The notes under the pieces: model-generated
What the model was told of the DNA's origin: nothing
The model's database searches: none
What the model saw: the letters and a program-made list of their open reading frames with translations, nothing else
Source of the DNA: Spirochaetaceae bacterium bin103
GTDB taxonomy: Bacteria; Spirochaetota; Spirochaetia; SZUA-6; Bin103
Direction: 5' to 3'
NCBI GenBank assembly: GCA_002238925.1
Contig: MPNH01000022.1
Coordinates: forward strand, 1 to 64,000
DNA length: 64,000 bases
Shown here: positions 62,851-64,000 of the stretch, in pieces
Numbering within the stretch: the stretch's first letter is position 1
How the letters are laid out: each line of letters starts with the position of its first letter
Translations under genes and position numbers: made by a program

Positions 62851-63936
62851 ATGTCCCAGACCATCAAACTGGCAGTTATTCCCGGCGACGGCACCGGCCC
62901 CGAGGTCACGGCCGAAGCGTGCAAGGTGCTGGAAGCAGTCGCACCCCTGGAGGACGTGACTTTCGAACGGGTCGACTTCGACTACGGCGGCGACCGCTAC
63001 CTGGCCACCGGCGAGGTAATCACCGAACAGCAGATCGACGAGCTGCGCCAGTTCGACGCCATCTACCTGGGCGCCATCGGGCACCCGGAGGTAAAACCCG
63101 GCATCCTGGAGAAGGGCCTGCTGCTGTCGATTCGCTTCCAGCTCGACCAGTACATCAACCTGCGCCCGGTAAAGCTCTATCCCGGCGTCGACTGCCCGCT
63201 CAAGGACAAGGGCCCGGAGCATATTCGCTTCGACGTGATTCGCGAGAACACCGAGGACCTGTACTGCGGCGCCGGCGGCTTCCTGCGCAAGAACACCGCG
63301 CAGGAAATTGCCACCCAGGAAATGATCGCCACCCGCTTCGGCGCCGACCGCTGCCTGCGCTGGGCATTCGAGCACTGCCGGCGGCGCAACGACCGCAAGC
63401 AGCTCACCCTGGTGCACAAGACCAACGTGCTCACCTTCGCGGCCAACCTGTGGGAGCGCGCCTTCCACGAGATGGGCGAAGCCGAGTTCCCGGACATCAC
63501 GCGCGACTACAATCACATCGACGCCGCCTGCATGTGGTTCGTCAAGAATCCCGAGTTCTACGACACCATCGTGGTGCCCAACATGTTCGGCGACATCATC
63601 ACCGATATCGGCGCAATGATTCAGGGCGGCCTCGGCGTTTCCGCCGGCGGCAACATCAACCCGGACCCGGGCGGTTGCAGCATGTTCGAGTGCATGGGCG
63701 GCTCGGCCCCCAAGTACACCGGCCAGAACGTGATCAATCCGATCGCCGCGATCGCCGCCATGGGCATGCTGCTGAGCGTGATCGGCGAGCAGAAGGGGCT
63801 CGACAACCTAGTGCGCGCCGGGCAGCGGGTCGATGCCGCCATCGGCAACACCACCCCGAAGATGAGCAGCATGTCCGCCGGCCAGATGGGCCACTCTACC
63901 AGCGCGATCGGAGACCTGGTAGCCGAGTCGCTGTAG
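62851..63936 (+). CDS. Isopropylmalate/isocitrate-type dehydrogenase (LeuB-like)
   Basis: A 361-residue beta-decarboxylating dehydrogenase: AVIPGDGTGPEVTAEACKVL, QLDQYINLRPVKLYPGVD, DVIRENTEDLYCGAGGF, LVHKTNVLTFAANLW, and metal-binding Asp residues in NHIDAACMWFV and NMFGDIITDIGAMI. NAD site GGSAPKYTGQNVINPIAAIA. Probably 3-isopropylmalate dehydrogenase of leucine synthesis, but tartrate/malate-type activity is possible; no leu genes are adjacent in the window. Confidence 0.85.
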   Translation: MSQTIKLAVIPGDGTGPEVTAEACKVLEAVAPLEDVTFERVDFDYGGDRYLATGEVITEQQIDELRQFDAIYLGAIGHPEVKPGILEKGLLLSIRFQLDQYINLRPVKLYPGVDCPLKDKGPEHIRFDVIRENTEDLYCGAGGFLRKNTAQEIATQEMIATRFGADRCLRWAFEHCRRRNDRKQLTLVHKTNVLTFAANLWERAFHEMGEAEFPDITRDYNHIDAACMWFVKNPEFYDTIVVPNMFGDIITDIGAMIQGGLGVSAGGNINPDPGGCSMFECMGGSAPKYTGQNVINPIAAIAAMGMLLSVIGEQKGLDNLVRAGQRVDAAIGNTTPKMSSMSAGQMGHSTSAIGDLVAESL

Positions 63937-64000
63937 CCGGGTGTAGTCCGAACGGCCGCGACGGACTGGATTTCTCGTTGATTCGCCCGCGACGGCGGCT

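Overview
The window is a contiguous, GC-rich (about 65-70% G+C by eye) chromosomal segment from an uncultured diderm bacterium. The family 5 solute-binding proteins, repeated Uma2 genes, phytanoyl-CoA dioxygenase-like genes and glycan-catabolism genes suggest a free-living or host-associated spirochaete-like heterotroph, but no marker here fixes the phylum. Gene density is high on both strands. No rRNA, CRISPR array or complete insertion sequence was seen.

Layout. 0.3-4.2 kb: a broken HNH endonuclease gene, an OsmC-family gene interrupted only by an in-frame TGA at its catalytic cysteine position (a probable selenoprotein), a dioxygenase remnant and a YefM-YoeB toxin-antitoxin pair. 4.2-11.8 kb: GH127 glycosidase, a binding protein with two permeases (transporter A) and an FG-GAP/ASPIC protein. 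11.9-28.8 kb: accessory zone with AbrB-Doc, Phd-PIN and DUF1778-GNAT toxin-antitoxin pairs, RES, PIN and ATPase remnants, two Uma2 genes, an aminotransferase pseudogene, and transporters B (lower GC) and C. 28.8-30.9 kb: hydroxyacid dehydrogenase and Ada. 31.0-35.9 kb: complete selenocysteine cassette tRNA-Sec, selD (itself with in-frame UGA), selA, selB. 36-39.3 kb: SulP transporter and sulfatase. 39.3-42.9 kb: sigma-54-type promoter, PDZ protein, histidine kinase and NtrC-type regulator. 43-47.8 kb: two sugar isomerase/epimerases, GH20 hexosaminidase, threonine aldolase. 47.8-51.7 kb: ABC-2 exporter and a VKOR-DsbA fusion. 52-64 kb: GltS-like symporter, SUI1 protein, dioxygenase-HEAT fusion, L-fuconate dehydratase with dehydrogenases, luciferase-like oxidoreductase, lipoprotein, GMC oxidoreductase and isopropylmalate-type dehydrogenase.

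How the parts fit. The selenium cassette can decode the UGA codons in selD and in the OsmC-like gene, and both UGAs are followed by short stem-loops at bacterial SECIS distance. GH127, GH20, sulfatase, SulP, fuconate dehydratase and the three oligosaccharide/peptide-type uptake systems suggest foraging on sulfated, fucose- and hexosamine-containing glycans; this is inference.

Caution on sequence quality. At about eight places conserved genes carry G- or C-rich low-complexity stretches, several with an imperfect short tandem duplication. In four of them, removing exactly one duplicate unit restores the reading frame. I regard these as probable assembly or read-tail artefacts and annotate the genes across them.
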